From: Acidimicrobiaceae bacterium
GTDB taxonomy: Bacteria; Actinomycetota; Acidimicrobiia; Acidimicrobiales; Aldehydirespiratoraceae
Assembly (NCBI GenBank): GCA_028820455.1
Contig: JAPPJC010000017.1
Coordinates: 25,784 to 63,778, forward strand
DNA length: 37,995 nt
Direction: 5' to 3'
The notes below the pieces were generated by a model. That model saw nothing but the letters and a program-made list of their open reading frames with translations, was not told the DNA's origin and ran no database searches. A program made the position numbers and the translations under genes. Shown here piece after piece: positions 1 through 7,952 of this stretch. Position 1 is the stretch's first letter; every line of letters starts with the position of its first letter.

Positions 1-60
<60 letters not shown>

Positions 61-213
61 GGCCGCCGCCGCGCCAGGGGGTTCATTCTTATTCGACCCA
101 ACATCAGCCAACCGGCAAAAGACGAGCGATCGCGTAGTGACTGACCTTGTCAATGCCAAATCTGCACCAATTCTGAGGGGTTGACTGCGGCGGCAACAGA
201 AAGTGGCGACAAC

Positions 214-239
214 GCAAGTGTGCTCTTGCCCACACTTGC
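214..239 (-). terminator. hairpin downstream of tRNA-Cys
   Basis: A perfect 9-bp inverted repeat (gcaagtgtg / cacacttgc) with an 8-nt loop lies 25 nt beyond the 3' end of tRNA-Cys on the minus strand. It has no following U-run, so it may be a factor-dependent terminator or processing hairpin rather than a classical intrinsic terminator. Confidence 0.4.
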
Positions 240-264
240 CTCCCTCACACGGCAACCCCGCTTT

Positions 265-342
265 TGGAGCACCGGGCGGGATTTGAACCCGCGACTTTAC
301 GGCTTTGCAGGCCGTTCCCTTGGTCCGCTCGGGCACCGGTGC
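265..342 (-). tRNA. tRNA-Cys (GCA)
   Basis: The minus strand folds as a full cloverleaf: acceptor GCACCGG/CCGGTGC, anticodon stem ACGGC/GCCGT with loop CTGCAAA (anticodon GCA), and T-arm GCGGG-TTCAAAT-CCCGC. The discriminator is U73, as expected for tRNA-Cys. A CCA end is encoded in the DNA (265-267), unlike the other two tRNAs here. The 3' end of the upstream phosphoribosyltransferase ORF runs into the gene and stops inside it. Confidence 0.95.
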
Positions 343-980
343 TTAGGAGTCAGTTTAGTATTCCAAGGTTCTTTTCGATCAACTTGCCGTACTAAACCTG
401 CTGTACTATTAGTGCGAGTGCGTGCCGCCACAAGTGCTATAACACTAGTGGCCCCAGCTTTTCGCAACAAAGCAGCCAACATTCTCAGAGTAGATCCCGT
501 GAGGATCACATCATCCACTAGTATGACAGGCCATCCCACTTTACTTGTTTTCATATGACTTGTTTTCACCGCGTATCCAAGCTCAGCCACACCACGATGC
601 CTCAGATCAGGAGAGACCTCACGCAAGCGCAGCTTTGTGTTCTGTCGGGTTAGCAAACCGGCGACATAGGTTCCGACTCCTGTCTCTGCTAAAGCTTCTG
701 CCAATAAAACATTAAGCTGAAAACCAGCTTTTTTGCCACTTGAAGGCACTGCAGCTATCAGGGGTGCCTTCTTGTTTTTCGTAAAACCTTCTACTTTGCC
801 GACTTGCTTTCGCAATGTCTTGAAGAGGTCTGCTAAATCTCTAGCAGCGTTGAAATCTCCGCAGTCTTTGGCTCTGTAAACCAACTTCCCTATGTGTGTG
901 CGCTCTGTACGATCAGAAAACCAGTAATCATCCAATACAAACAAGGCATTCAACCCGGTAATCGGATTCATCGTGTTCAT
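297..980 (-). CDS. phosphoribosyltransferase family protein (ComF-like)
   Basis: A 227-residue protein with the PRPP-binding signature of type I phosphoribosyltransferases (VILVDDVILTGST, residues about 152-164), preceded by a segment with AAVPSSGKKAGFQ that resembles the ComF-like core. Such proteins bind 5-phosphoribosyl-1-pyrophosphate; the acceptor substrate cannot be told. The last 30 or so residues after VAARTR are unlike the family, and the final 15 are encoded by the tRNA-Cys gene, where the stop codon lies. The start is 23 nt downstream of tRNA-Gly, so the gene fills the space between two tRNA genes and is probably co-transcribed with them. No clear Shine-Dalgarno is seen, and a second ATG follows three codons later. 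The domain call is firm; the C-terminus may not be made as drawn. Confidence 0.75.
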   Translation of the reverse strand: MNTMNPITGLNALFVLDDYWFSDRTERTHIGKLVYRAKDCGDFNAARDLADLFKTLRKQVGKVEGFTKNKKAPLIAAVPSSGKKAGFQLNVLLAEALAETGVGTYVAGLLTRQNTKLRLREVSPDLRHRGVAELGYAVKTSHMKTSKVGWPVILVDDVILTGSTLRMLAALLRKAGATSVIALVAARTRTNSTAGLVRQVDRKEPWNTKLTPKHRCPSGPRERPAKP

Positions 981-1002
981 CTGGATGGGTTTGGATCTTC
1001 GG

Positions 1003-1075
1003 AGCGGACGACCGGCTTCGAACCGGCGACCTCAACCTTGGCAAGGTTGCGCTCTACCAACTGAGCTACGTCCGC
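1003..1075 (-). tRNA. tRNA-Gly (GCC)
   Basis: The minus strand gives acceptor GCGGACG/CGTCCGC, the D-arm AGCTCAGTTGGTAGAGC, anticodon stem CAACC/GGTTG with loop TTGCCAA (anticodon GCC), and a T-arm with GGTTCGAAG. The discriminator is U73 and CCA is not encoded (CCG follows). In many actinobacteria Gly(GCC) and Cys(GCA) tRNA genes lie side by side; here a phosphoribosyltransferase gene sits between them. Confidence 0.95.
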
Positions 1076-1108
1076 GTATAGTTCCTATCCTAGCAAGTTG
1101 CCACGACG

Positions 1109-1345
1109 TCAACCACGAGCTTCACGTGGACGCAGATCCACAGTAAGCCGCAGAATACCTTCTTCGAATGATATTTCAGAATCGCCGATAATGGCGAAAT
1201 CTTGAAAATCCAACTGGGCCTGCTCAAGAAATTTTTTGCGTTCTTCGCCGGCTACAGGAGGCAAATCCCGGCGTTTCACACTGTCGGCACGTTCACGGAA
1301 ACGTTGAATCATGGCATCAGGGTCGAATGTGTTTTCGGAGTTCAC
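1109..1345 (-). CDS. small hypothetical protein (78 aa)
   Basis: A 78-residue acidic and basic protein with no membrane segment or signal peptide. It has a charged helix-prone N-terminal half (IQRFRERADSVKRRDL) and a C-terminal part likely to form beta strands (AIIGDSEISFEEGILRLTVDL). I do not recognise a family. It starts with GTG and has no clear ribosome binding site. It lies between tRNA-Gly and the next minus-strand gene and reads in the same direction, which together with its ordinary composition makes it a plausible real gene. The overlapping plus-strand ORF (1202-1459) looks like its shadow. Confidence 0.55.
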   Translation of the reverse strand: MNSENTFDPDAMIQRFRERADSVKRRDLPPVAGEERKKFLEQAQLDFQDFAIIGDSEISFEEGILRLTVDLRPREARG

Positions 1346-1395
1346 ACTGGCAATCTAGTGGCTAAAAAGGTTGATCACACCAATTTAGAAGTTGT

Positions 1396-1896
1396 TTACG
1401 TATCCGATGAGCTGTCTGTTATTGGATTCAAAAGTTTATCCGATGAGCAGTTTTTTTGACCTTCAGGTCGGCGAGACAGCGTGCGGTGTTGATCCGGATT
1501 CAAGAGTTCAGCTTCCTCATCCGACGTGTCATCGGCCTTCTTTTTCAAATCAGCAGTACGCATGCGCCGTCGTGGGCTGGTATGCCACAAGAAAATTATC
1601 AGCAAGACCACAAGTGAGGCAGATATTCCCACAAGAGCTAGCTTCACGAAGTTCAGCCGACGGCTACTGCCTGAATCGGCTTCAACAGTCTGAGTTCCCA
1701 ACACTTCAACAGTCTGGGTTTCCAGTGTTTGAGCTTTTGAATTCTGGGTAGGTAATCTGAATGTCTGTCGGACGTTACTCGACTTCAAAGCCGTCTCGAG
1801 TTTCAAGGGCATTTGAGGGCTCGCCAATAGGCCGACAAGAATCACGCTGAATATCGAACTCACAGCACTCAAGTGCAAATACTTCAAGTCATGCAT
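1396..1896 (-). CDS. hypothetical membrane protein, two transmembrane segments
   Basis: A 166-residue protein of unknown function. Residues about 8-27 form a hydrophobic signal or anchor segment (SSIFSVILVGLLA), and a second strong transmembrane helix lies at about 85-105 (LALVGISASLVVLLIIFLW), followed by a basic, then acidic and Ser-rich cytoplasmic tail. The linker contains a short in-frame duplication (TQTVEVLG/TQTVEA; DNA copies at 1680-1692 and 1704-1716), and the tail another (SSDK/SSDT; DNA copies at 1401-1412 and 1437-1448). It starts 14 bp after metX ends on the same strand, so it is likely the distal gene of a metX operon. The topology is clear; no job can be assigned. Confidence 0.55.
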   Translation of the reverse strand: MHDLKYLHLSAVSSIFSVILVGLLASPQMPLKLETALKSSNVRQTFRLPTQNSKAQTLETQTVEVLGTQTVEADSGSSRRLNFVKLALVGISASLVVLLIIFLWHTSPRRRMRTADLKKKADDTSDEEAELLNPDQHRTLSRRPEGQKNCSSDKLLNPITDSSSDT

Positions 1897-1910
1897 ACTG
1901 TTCCCATTGC

Positions 1911-3152
1911 TTACACGGTTTCGTGTATTTCGTCTAAGAATGCGCTTATCGGCTTGTACATTTGTCCTGTTTCCAACAGGAAAGCATCATGACCTTCGTC
2001 GCTGTCGATCATCACAAATCTGCAATCACCGCCTCCGTTGACAACTCCATCATAAATCTCTTGTTGTTGGTAGGGTGGATATAGAATGTCACTGGAAATG
2101 GCTGCTGTTAAGACTGGAACTTTAATGCGGCTCAGCGCAGTGGCTACTCCTCCTCGGTTTCGCCCGATATCATGCAAATCTATGGCTTTACTGATTGTCA
2201 TGTAAGTATTCGCGTCAAACCGTCTTACAAGTTTCTGTCCATGATGGTCTAAATACGATTCGATTTCGAAACGTCCCCAAAGATTGTAAAAATTGTCCAA
2301 ATCAAAAGAATCGCGTCCAAAACGATGATCGAACATTGCCGAACTCCGATAGGTCACTTGCGCTAATTCACGTGCTACAGCCAAGCCCCACCAAGGCCCG
2401 GAAGGCTTGTCGTAATAGTCGCCGTTATGCCAGTGAGGGTCACCGGCGACAGCAAGACGACCCACAGCATTCCAGGCAATTTGTGTGGGACTACTGGCAG
2501 TACAAGTCGCCAAAGGCAGAATTGACCGTACTCTTTTGGGATACATGACAGCCCATTCCAAGGCTTGCATTCCTCCCATCGAACCGCCAGCCACCGACAA
2601 CCAGCAACGAATACCAAGGTGGTTGGCTAGCAGTGCTTGGACTCTCACCATGTCTCGTATCGTCACCACCGGAAAACGTGAACCGTAAGGATATGCCTTA
2701 TAGCCAGCATCAGCCTGTCGGCTAGAATCGGGGGTGGAAAACATAGTCTCAGGTTCAGGTGGTGCATCTGCTGGACCTGTAGTTCCTTGACATCCACCCA
2801 ATACATTGCTGCACACCACAAAATAGCGATTCGTATCTATTGCCTTGCCAGGCCCGACCACGTTGTTCCACCATCCACCTGCAGGATAGGCACTGGTTAT
2901 TTCACCAGTAGCGTGCGAATCTCCCGTGAATGCGTGGCACACCAGTACAGCATTACCGGCGCCCTCGTTGAGCGTCCCCCAAGTCTCATAGGCAACTCTT
3001 ATTTCTTTGAGTCGGCCACCACCTTCCAAAGCGAAAGGATACTTGCCATCGGCGATATTGAAAAAAGAGCGATCCCCAGGTGGATCAGCTGGAGTCCATG
3101 CCCCGGTAGTAGGCAAAGCAGACGGAAAACGTGAAGCAAGTAACTCGTCCAT
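1911..3152 (-). CDS. metX: homoserine O-acyltransferase (MetX)
   Basis: An alpha/beta-hydrolase fold enzyme of 413 residues that activates L-homoserine with an acyl group (acetyl-CoA, or succinyl-CoA in some MetX proteins) in methionine biosynthesis. The nucleophile elbow is GGSMGGMQALEW with Ser191; the probable triad partners are Asp355 (SSDILYPP) and His388 (EGHDAF). The N-terminal core motif YETWGTLN and the CHAFTGDSH segment are typical. A Pro/Asp/Ser-rich insertion lies at about residues 127-150. The ATG start has a weak AGGAT about 9 nt upstream. No metY or metB partner is in the window. I cannot decide acetyl versus succinyl specificity from the sequence. Confidence 0.93.
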   Translation of the reverse strand: MDELLASRFPSALPTTGAWTPADPPGDRSFFNIADGKYPFALEGGGRLKEIRVAYETWGTLNEGAGNAVLVCHAFTGDSHATGEITSAYPAGGWWNNVVGPGKAIDTNRYFVVCSNVLGGCQGTTGPADAPPEPETMFSTPDSSRQADAGYKAYPYGSRFPVVTIRDMVRVQALLANHLGIRCWLSVAGGSMGGMQALEWAVMYPKRVRSILPLATCTASSPTQIAWNAVGRLAVAGDPHWHNGDYYDKPSGPWWGLAVARELAQVTYRSSAMFDHRFGRDSFDLDNFYNLWGRFEIESYLDHHGQKLVRRFDANTYMTISKAIDLHDIGRNRGGVATALSRIKVPVLTAAISSDILYPPYQQQEIYDGVVNGGGDCRFVMIDSDEGHDAFLLETGQMYKPISAFLDEIHETV

Positions 3153-3369
3153 GAATTGAAATCCTAATACTGACCTCTGTGTATCCGTGTATCCCTATTA
3201 CCAAAACCTAGCGTCCATAAGCTCTTAAGGTCACCACTCACCAAAAGTTGAGTTTGAACAATCAATAATACAAGCAACTGTCACAGCAGTAGCTTAGTAT
3301 AGACTGCATGAATCCCACCCGATTTTCAAATAAACCACAAGTCATTCAACAATCAGAGGAGGTAGACAA

Positions 3370-4311
3370 ATGACACATCCTTTTCGTTTTGGAGTGCTTC
3401 TCAGGTCACCATTGCCAGATCTTACTTGGACTGACACCGCCAAAAAATTGGAGGATTTGGGTTTTTCCGCTTTGAATATTCCAGATCACTTCGGTGATCA
3501 GTGGTCTGTTACTCCTGCATTAGCCGCTACTGCAGCAACTACTACCAAACTACGTCTCGGTCCTCTGGTGCTCTGCAATGATTACCGGCATCCTCTGATT
3601 CTCGCCCAGGAGATGGCGACAATAGATGTGATATCCGAAGGACGTTTGGAGTTGGGGTTAGGTGCTGGTTGGATGCGGTCTGATTATGACGCGTCAGGTA
3701 TTGAGTATGATAGTCCAGGCACTCGGATAGAACGTTTAGAAGAAGCCGTTCAAGTCGTATACGGATTGTTTTCCTCGGATTATTTTAGTTTCAGTGGCAA
3801 GTATTATCGAATAGGAGAACACTACGGTCGTCCTGACCCGGTGCAAACACGTGTGCCTTTGCTTATAGGCGGAGGCGGCCCAAAAATGTTGGGATTAGCT
3901 GCACGTTATGCCGATATTGTAGGGGTCAACGCAAATTTGCGATCGGGAAAGATAGATGAAAACACGCTCGATGATCTCACTGAAAGCAGATTTGACGAGA
4001 AACTGACCTGGGTACGCGACGCCGCTGGAGATCGATTTGAGCAGATCGAACTACATGTGCTGACACAAATAGCTCAAGTTACTGCAGGAGGCCAAGCTAC
4101 GAAAGACACGCTTAACGCTACGGCTTCTTTTGTCGGACGTCCTCCTGAAATAGCTGAAAAATCACCTATGCTTCTGATCGGTTCTGCCGAAGAGATGGCA
4201 GACACCTTACGCGAACGGCGTGAAAGATGGGGATTCAACTATATCAGCATTCCTGGTAGCAGCGACATAGAAGCCTTTTCAGCAGTTATAAACCTACTAG
4301 ACGGTGAATAA
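3370..4311 (+). CDS. LLM-class F420-dependent oxidoreductase (MSMEG_2516-like)
   Basis: A 313-residue luciferase-like monooxygenase superfamily protein. It has the TIM-barrel signatures FGVLLRSPLPDLTWTDTA near the N-terminus, NIPDHFGDQWSV, RLGPLVLCNDYRHP and ELGLGAGWMRSDYDASGI, and a C-terminal substrate and cofactor region (LIGSAEEMADTLRERRERWG). This pattern matches the actinobacterial F420-dependent subfamily related to MSMEG_2516, so coenzyme F420 is the probable hydride donor; the substrate is unknown. The start is well set by a strong Shine-Dalgarno, AGAGGAGG, 7 nt before the ATG. It is divergent from metX across 217 bp in which I saw no riboswitch. Confidence 0.85.
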   Translation: MTHPFRFGVLLRSPLPDLTWTDTAKKLEDLGFSALNIPDHFGDQWSVTPALAATAATTTKLRLGPLVLCNDYRHPLILAQEMATIDVISEGRLELGLGAGWMRSDYDASGIEYDSPGTRIERLEEAVQVVYGLFSSDYFSFSGKYYRIGEHYGRPDPVQTRVPLLIGGGGPKMLGLAARYADIVGVNANLRSGKIDENTLDDLTESRFDEKLTWVRDAAGDRFEQIELHVLTQIAQVTAGGQATKDTLNATASFVGRPPEIAEKSPMLLIGSAEEMADTLRERRERWGFNYISIPGSSDIEAFSAVINLLDGE

Positions 4312-4339
4312 TAATCGGGAGTGATAACCAACCACAGCA

Positions 4340-4350
4340 GGTAGGCTACC
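4340..4350. promoter_or_regulatory. candidate DtxR-type operator upstream of the DtxR gene
   Basis: A perfect dyad GGTAG-G-CTACC lies about 120 bp upstream of the DtxR-family gene. It resembles the core of actinobacterial IdeR/DtxR boxes (GGTTAGGCTAACC) but is 2 bp shorter. A second partial copy, GGTAGGCTA, lies just after the gene (5347-5355). Autoregulation is an inference. Confidence 0.25.
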
Positions 4351-4468
4351 AAGCATCGAAAATTTTGATAGAATAAGGTCGTTCACATTTTCACATATAA
4401 CCATCGATAGTTGTTCAATAGTCGCCGATGCCGAAAACCAATCAACCCAAGCAGGAAATGGATATCAA

Positions 4469-5335
4469 TTGAAACCGACGGATGGTCTTAGTTCGAAACT
4501 TGCCCAAGGTGTTGAGCGTGAACAAGGTATTGAGCCGGTGAGAGATGCTAAACCAGCAGGAAACAAAGTACACTCCCGCAAACCGCCCGATGATGGTACA
4601 ACAAATCACGCTAGCAACACCTTGAATCAAAATAGCAGTACTACAACTCACGATGCTAATTCACCAAACTTTGAAGAATACGGCGAAACCTTTGAAGAAT
4701 ACTGTGAAACGATTTACGGTTTGAACGAGGACAACCTACAAGTTATTCAGGCTCGCATAGCGGAACGTCTTGAGGTGTCCCCACCTGCAGTTTCAGAAAC
4801 AATCAAGCGAATGAAAAAGGCAGGTCTCGTTGAAAGCGATAGCGACACGATAACACTCACAGAAGCCGGAAATTTCTTGGGTGCTCAGGTAGTGCGACGT
4901 CATCGGATAGCTGAACGGTTTCTTACCGACATACTCAACCTACCCTGGGCACAAGCTCATACTGAAGCGAGTAAATGGGAGCACGTAATTTCAACTGAAG
5001 TAGAACAGTCGATGATGAAAGTGCTGAATCAGCCCACTACATGCCCTCACGGCAATCCCATTCCCGGATCAGAATATGAACCACCAAATCTGGTGGCGTT
5101 GAAAACTTTGGGGGTTGGAGACAGATTCACCATACGTCGTATACTCGAAGAACTAGAGTTTAAAGCAGGAATGCTGAATTTTTTGGAACAGTCACGTATT
5201 GTCCCCGGGGTTGAAGGCACTATAACAGCGTGCTCACCCAACGGCACTTCCACACTCGAAATCCAAGGGACATCCGTAGGGCTGGACAACTACATCACAG
5301 CCAGAGTACTTGTCACCAATTCTTCAACAGATTGA
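4469..5335 (+). CDS. DtxR/IdeR-family metal-dependent transcriptional regulator
   Basis: A metal-sensing repressor with a winged helix (about residues 88-132), a dimerisation and metal-binding domain (about 133-205, with the hallmark CPHGNPIPG), and a C-terminal FeoA/SH3-like domain. Compared with DtxR, the ancillary-site ligands are kept (His145, Glu149, His164), as is the WEH pair (Glu171, His172), but the residue at the Cys102 position is Ser168. The drawn start is TTG, with AGGA 12 nt upstream. The first 66 residues are a polar, Ser/Thr/Asn-rich extension absent from the family, so the start could be further in. Residues 69-82 are a tandem duplication (FEEYGET-FEEYCET), copied by a 21-bp DNA repeat at 4670-4711. 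The convergent ABC ATPase is a possible target. Iron or manganese specificity is undecided. Confidence 0.88.
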   Translation: MKPTDGLSSKLAQGVEREQGIEPVRDAKPAGNKVHSRKPPDDGTTNHASNTLNQNSSTTTHDANSPNFEEYGETFEEYCETIYGLNEDNLQVIQARIAERLEVSPPAVSETIKRMKKAGLVESDSDTITLTEAGNFLGAQVVRRHRIAERFLTDILNLPWAQAHTEASKWEHVISTEVEQSMMKVLNQPTTCPHGNPIPGSEYEPPNLVALKTLGVGDRFTIRRILEELEFKAGMLNFLEQSRIVPGVEGTITACSPNGTSTLEIQGTSVGLDNYITARVLVTNSSTD

Positions 5336-5391
5336 GTGGAAAACCTGGTAGGCTAGAGCAGGCCAATTAGCGAAAAAATTAACAGAAGCGC

Positions 5392-5416
5392 GTATGCAGA
5401 TGACGCATCCGCATAC
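5392..5416. terminator. bidirectional terminator-like hairpin
   Basis: An imperfect hairpin (GTATGC-A-GATG / CATC-C-GCATAC, 3-nt loop, one A-C mismatch) sits between the convergent DtxR gene and ABC ATPase gene. There is no T-run on either side. Its place between converging 3' ends suggests transcript termination. Confidence 0.4.
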
Positions 5417-5460
5417 CCTCACACAACCTCTAAGTACTCTAACACAGCTTCTAGCAGTAG

Positions 5461-6720
5461 CTAGTAGGCCGTACTGGTAGGCCGATACTTTTTCAGCTGG
5501 GCTATAAGAGAGGTGATATCCGGCTTCTGATTTTGGTTTAGCTGTTCGTCTGTTAGCTGTTCGTCTGTCTTCATAACTCTGTTTGTTGTTGCCTGGTTTT
5601 GTTTGGTGTTTGGTGTGATTGCCCGTTCATGTGGTTGGAAGGCAACTGTTCGAGTGCCGTTGTGGTGGATATCCACACAGGATCCAACTGCAAATCTAGG
5701 TGCACCACTAGCCCGACATCGCAGCATCGTACCACAACCCACTCGAATATAGTAAAGAGTGTCGTGTCCGTAGTACTCAAGATGATCGACAATTGTCGTC
5801 GTACCTTCTCTCAGAGCAAGCTGTTCCGGCCGTACCAACACGTCAACCATGCCTGAAACAGATCTTGAAAGGGGTATCTTCCCTAGCGAAGTTTGAGCTA
5901 TTCTCCCAGAAGCTGTTCCAGGTATTATTGCAGCATCACCCACAAAACCGGCGACCCAACGATCTGCGGGATGTTCGTAAATAACATTTGGAGGGTCTTG
6001 CTGAACCACGGTTCCGTTACGCATAACAGCAACATCACTGCCCAAGACAAAAGCTTCATTTTGGTCGTGCGTAACGAATACACAAGTAATACCCAATTCT
6101 CGTAACAGCAAAGCGAGATCTGCTCTTATCTCAACTCGCATAGCAGCATCCAGGTTGGAGAAAGGCTCATCAAGCAGCAACACCGATGGTTGCGGTGCTA
6201 ATGCTCGCGCTAAAGCCACTCGTTGGCATTGACCTCCTGATAAGGAAGCCGGCAGGCAGTCTGCCAGCTTTGCAATCTCAAGCAGGTCGAGTAGATCGGT
6301 CACTCGTGGCGAGGTTGATTTTCGTTTGAACCAACGATTCTGTCGTTCGGTGCGAGGCAACCCGAATGCTATATTCTCAGCTACTGTTAGATGTGGGAAT
6401 AATGCCCAGTCCTGAAAAACCATCCCCACTCCCCTCTTATCCGCAGGCACATGTACACCGTCTGAGGCCACAACTTTGGAGCCCAAATTGATAACACCGG
6501 AATCTATTCGATATAGGCCGGCTAATGTGCGCAGTAAGGTGGTTTTGCCGCATCCACTAGGACCAAGTATCGATAACGTACGACCTGCCAATGCGGTCAT
6601 CGACACGCCTTTGAGTATTTCATTCTCACTCAGTGAAACGCTGACGTCGTCTACAACCACTTCAACATTTGTAGAACGACTACTGTGCGATGAATCAGTC
6701 AAAAAAGAATTATTAAGCAT
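5461..6720 (-). CDS. ABC transporter ATP-binding protein (FbpC/PotA-like)
   Basis: A 419-residue ATPase of the iron(III)/polyamine/thiamine importer type. Visible motifs are Walker A GPSGCGKTT (53-61), Q-loop VFQDWALF (101-108), signature LSGGQ (160-164), Walker B LLLDEP (181-186) and H-loop His218. A TOBE-like domain follows (about 285-370, VLVRPEQLALREG). The QDWALFPHLTV segment favours the FbpC-like group. The C-terminal tail is a non-family extension with an in-frame duplication (TDEQL-TDEQL). No permease or binding protein lies next to it, so its partners must be elsewhere. A near-consensus promoter lies so close to the ATG that the mRNA may be leaderless. The neighbouring DtxR-type regulator hints at metal uptake (inference). 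Confidence 0.85.
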   Translation of the reverse strand: MLNNSFLTDSSHSSRSTNVEVVVDDVSVSLSENEILKGVSMTALAGRTLSILGPSGCGKTTLLRTLAGLYRIDSGVINLGSKVVASDGVHVPADKRGVGMVFQDWALFPHLTVAENIAFGLPRTERQNRWFKRKSTSPRVTDLLDLLEIAKLADCLPASLSGGQCQRVALARALAPQPSVLLLDEPFSNLDAAMRVEIRADLALLLRELGITCVFVTHDQNEAFVLGSDVAVMRNGTVVQQDPPNVIYEHPADRWVAGFVGDAAIIPGTASGRIAQTSLGKIPLSRSVSGMVDVLVRPEQLALREGTTTIVDHLEYYGHDTLYYIRVGCGTMLRCRASGAPRFAVGSCVDIHHNGTRTVAFQPHERAITPNTKQNQATTNRVMKTDEQLTDEQLNQNQKPDITSLIAQLKKYRPTSTAY

Positions 6721-6732
6721 AGTTAATACCCT

Positions 6733-6762
6733 ATTATAGTATCAGTTATTCTCAGCTGTTAA
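6733..6762 (-). promoter_or_regulatory. promoter of the ABC ATPase gene
   Basis: On the minus strand TTAACA (6757-6762) and a perfect TATAAT (6733-6738) are 18 bp apart. The expected transcription start falls about 6 nt before the ATG at 6720, which would leave no room for a Shine-Dalgarno and suggests leaderless translation. An imperfect dyad (AACTGATAC / GGTATTAACT) overlaps the -10 box and could be an operator. The rest of 6763-7050 holds nothing I recognise. Confidence 0.5.
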
Positions 6763-7072
6763 TTACAACAACTATTGTGTCGTTCATCTAACAAGAACAA
6801 TTAACATCGCATGAGCTCTTTGAAAGATGCCGCCCTACCCCACCGAAGCCGTGTTGTCAATACTGGTTAGACGATTATCACCGGGCTTCGTTCTGATTGT
6901 GTCGAAAATCACTAAGCCAGTATTGCCGAGTTAGCCTACAAATGAGTTGCAAGTGTGTTTTCTTGTCATGCGAGGTATTAGCATCATCTATATGTTTCTA
7001 CTGGTTGTACATCGGAGCGTTTATTTTTTATCAGGTGGGAACTGAACACTCAACCCACGGAGAGGAGAACTT

Positions 7073-7774
7073 ATGAAAATCACTGCATTACGTCGTTTGC
7101 ATTCTCTGATTGCAGTAGTGGTCATGTTAGTAGCACTCGGCACAGCCTGCGGATCCGACGAAAATGACGACACTGAACCGATTGACTCAAATGAAGGAAC
7201 AACCACTACGACGGTAGCTCCTGATGTTGATGATCGTGATGATGATACTGATGGTATTGATGATCCTGACGATATGTCCACTGAAACTGGTGACAACGGA
7301 GAGATGGTCGACACAGAGGGCACGGACACGAACACCGGCACAGAAACTGAAACACCGGATGATAGCGCAGCAACCGCTACTACAGTACCCGTTGAAGAGC
7401 CTGTTTCCTTTACAGAGGAAGAACAAGCAGTGGCAGACGCATGGCTCAATGTGTTCAGCCCGGATAGCACTTGGGAAGAAATGCGGCCACACCTCACCGG
7501 TATTGAAGAAATCGAAGATTTAGCTAGAGAATACGCCGAAACGAAAACAGATCAAACATTTCCAGGTGTTACTTTAGAGGTTGTTTCTGTGGATATCGCA
7601 GGAACTACAGCCGATATCACGTTTGATATTCTGCTCAACGGTTCTCTCCTGCAACCAGGGAATTCCGGAGTGCTGACACTTGTTGACGAAACATGGGTCG
7701 TACAATACGACACGTTCTGTGATATGGTCGCACTAGCCGGCTACAGTTGCGATTTGTTGGCTTGGAACGCTTAG
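7073..7774 (+). CDS. putative lipoprotein with acidic Thr/Asp-rich linker
   Basis: A 233-residue exported protein. Residues 1-25 form a lipoprotein signal peptide (basic MKITALRRLH, hydrophobic SLIAVVVMLVALG) ending in TAC, with Cys26 as the likely lipidated residue. Residues about 27-110 are low-complexity and very acidic (TTTTTVAP, DDRDDDTDG, TGTETETP), acting as a spacer from the membrane. The C-terminal part (about 112-233) looks like a small folded alpha/beta domain with two Cys (TFCDMVALAGYSCD), of no family I can name. The start is firm: GGAGAGGAG lies 7 nt before the ATG. It is an outward-facing, membrane-anchored protein of unknown role. Confidence 0.75.
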   Translation: MKITALRRLHSLIAVVVMLVALGTACGSDENDDTEPIDSNEGTTTTTVAPDVDDRDDDTDGIDDPDDMSTETGDNGEMVDTEGTDTNTGTETETPDDSAATATTVPVEEPVSFTEEEQAVADAWLNVFSPDSTWEEMRPHLTGIEEIEDLAREYAETKTDQTFPGVTLEVVSVDIAGTTADITFDILLNGSLLQPGNSGVLTLVDETWVVQYDTFCDMVALAGYSCDLLAWNA

Positions 7775-7877
7775 ACTTCCCTTTTGGGGAACACGCTACT
7801 GACACTTCAAACAAGATACTGCTTCAGGAGGGGTGATCCCTGTATTTCAAATAGTCGAGATTAACAGTTCGGATTAT

Positions 7878-7952
7878 TCGCTAGTAGCTGAAGAGCAGTA
7901 GTAGTCCTTGTCGTAGCTGATATCGCTAGTAGCTGAAGAGCAACAATAATCC
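7878..7952. repeat. direct repeat copying the 3' end of the membrane protein gene
   Basis: tcgctagtagctgaagagca occurs at 7878-7897 and 7923-7942, and similarity continues for about 10 bp more (45-bp offset). The second copy contains the last codons and stop of the 7926-9440 gene; the first lies just beyond that stop. The remaining 7775-7877 between the convergent genes holds only a weak short hairpin near 7777-7791. Confidence 0.8.

Noticed and set aside
3153-3369. SAM or SAH riboswitch upstream of metX
   Set aside because: No recognisable aptamer core or terminator hairpin in the 217-bp divergent gap.
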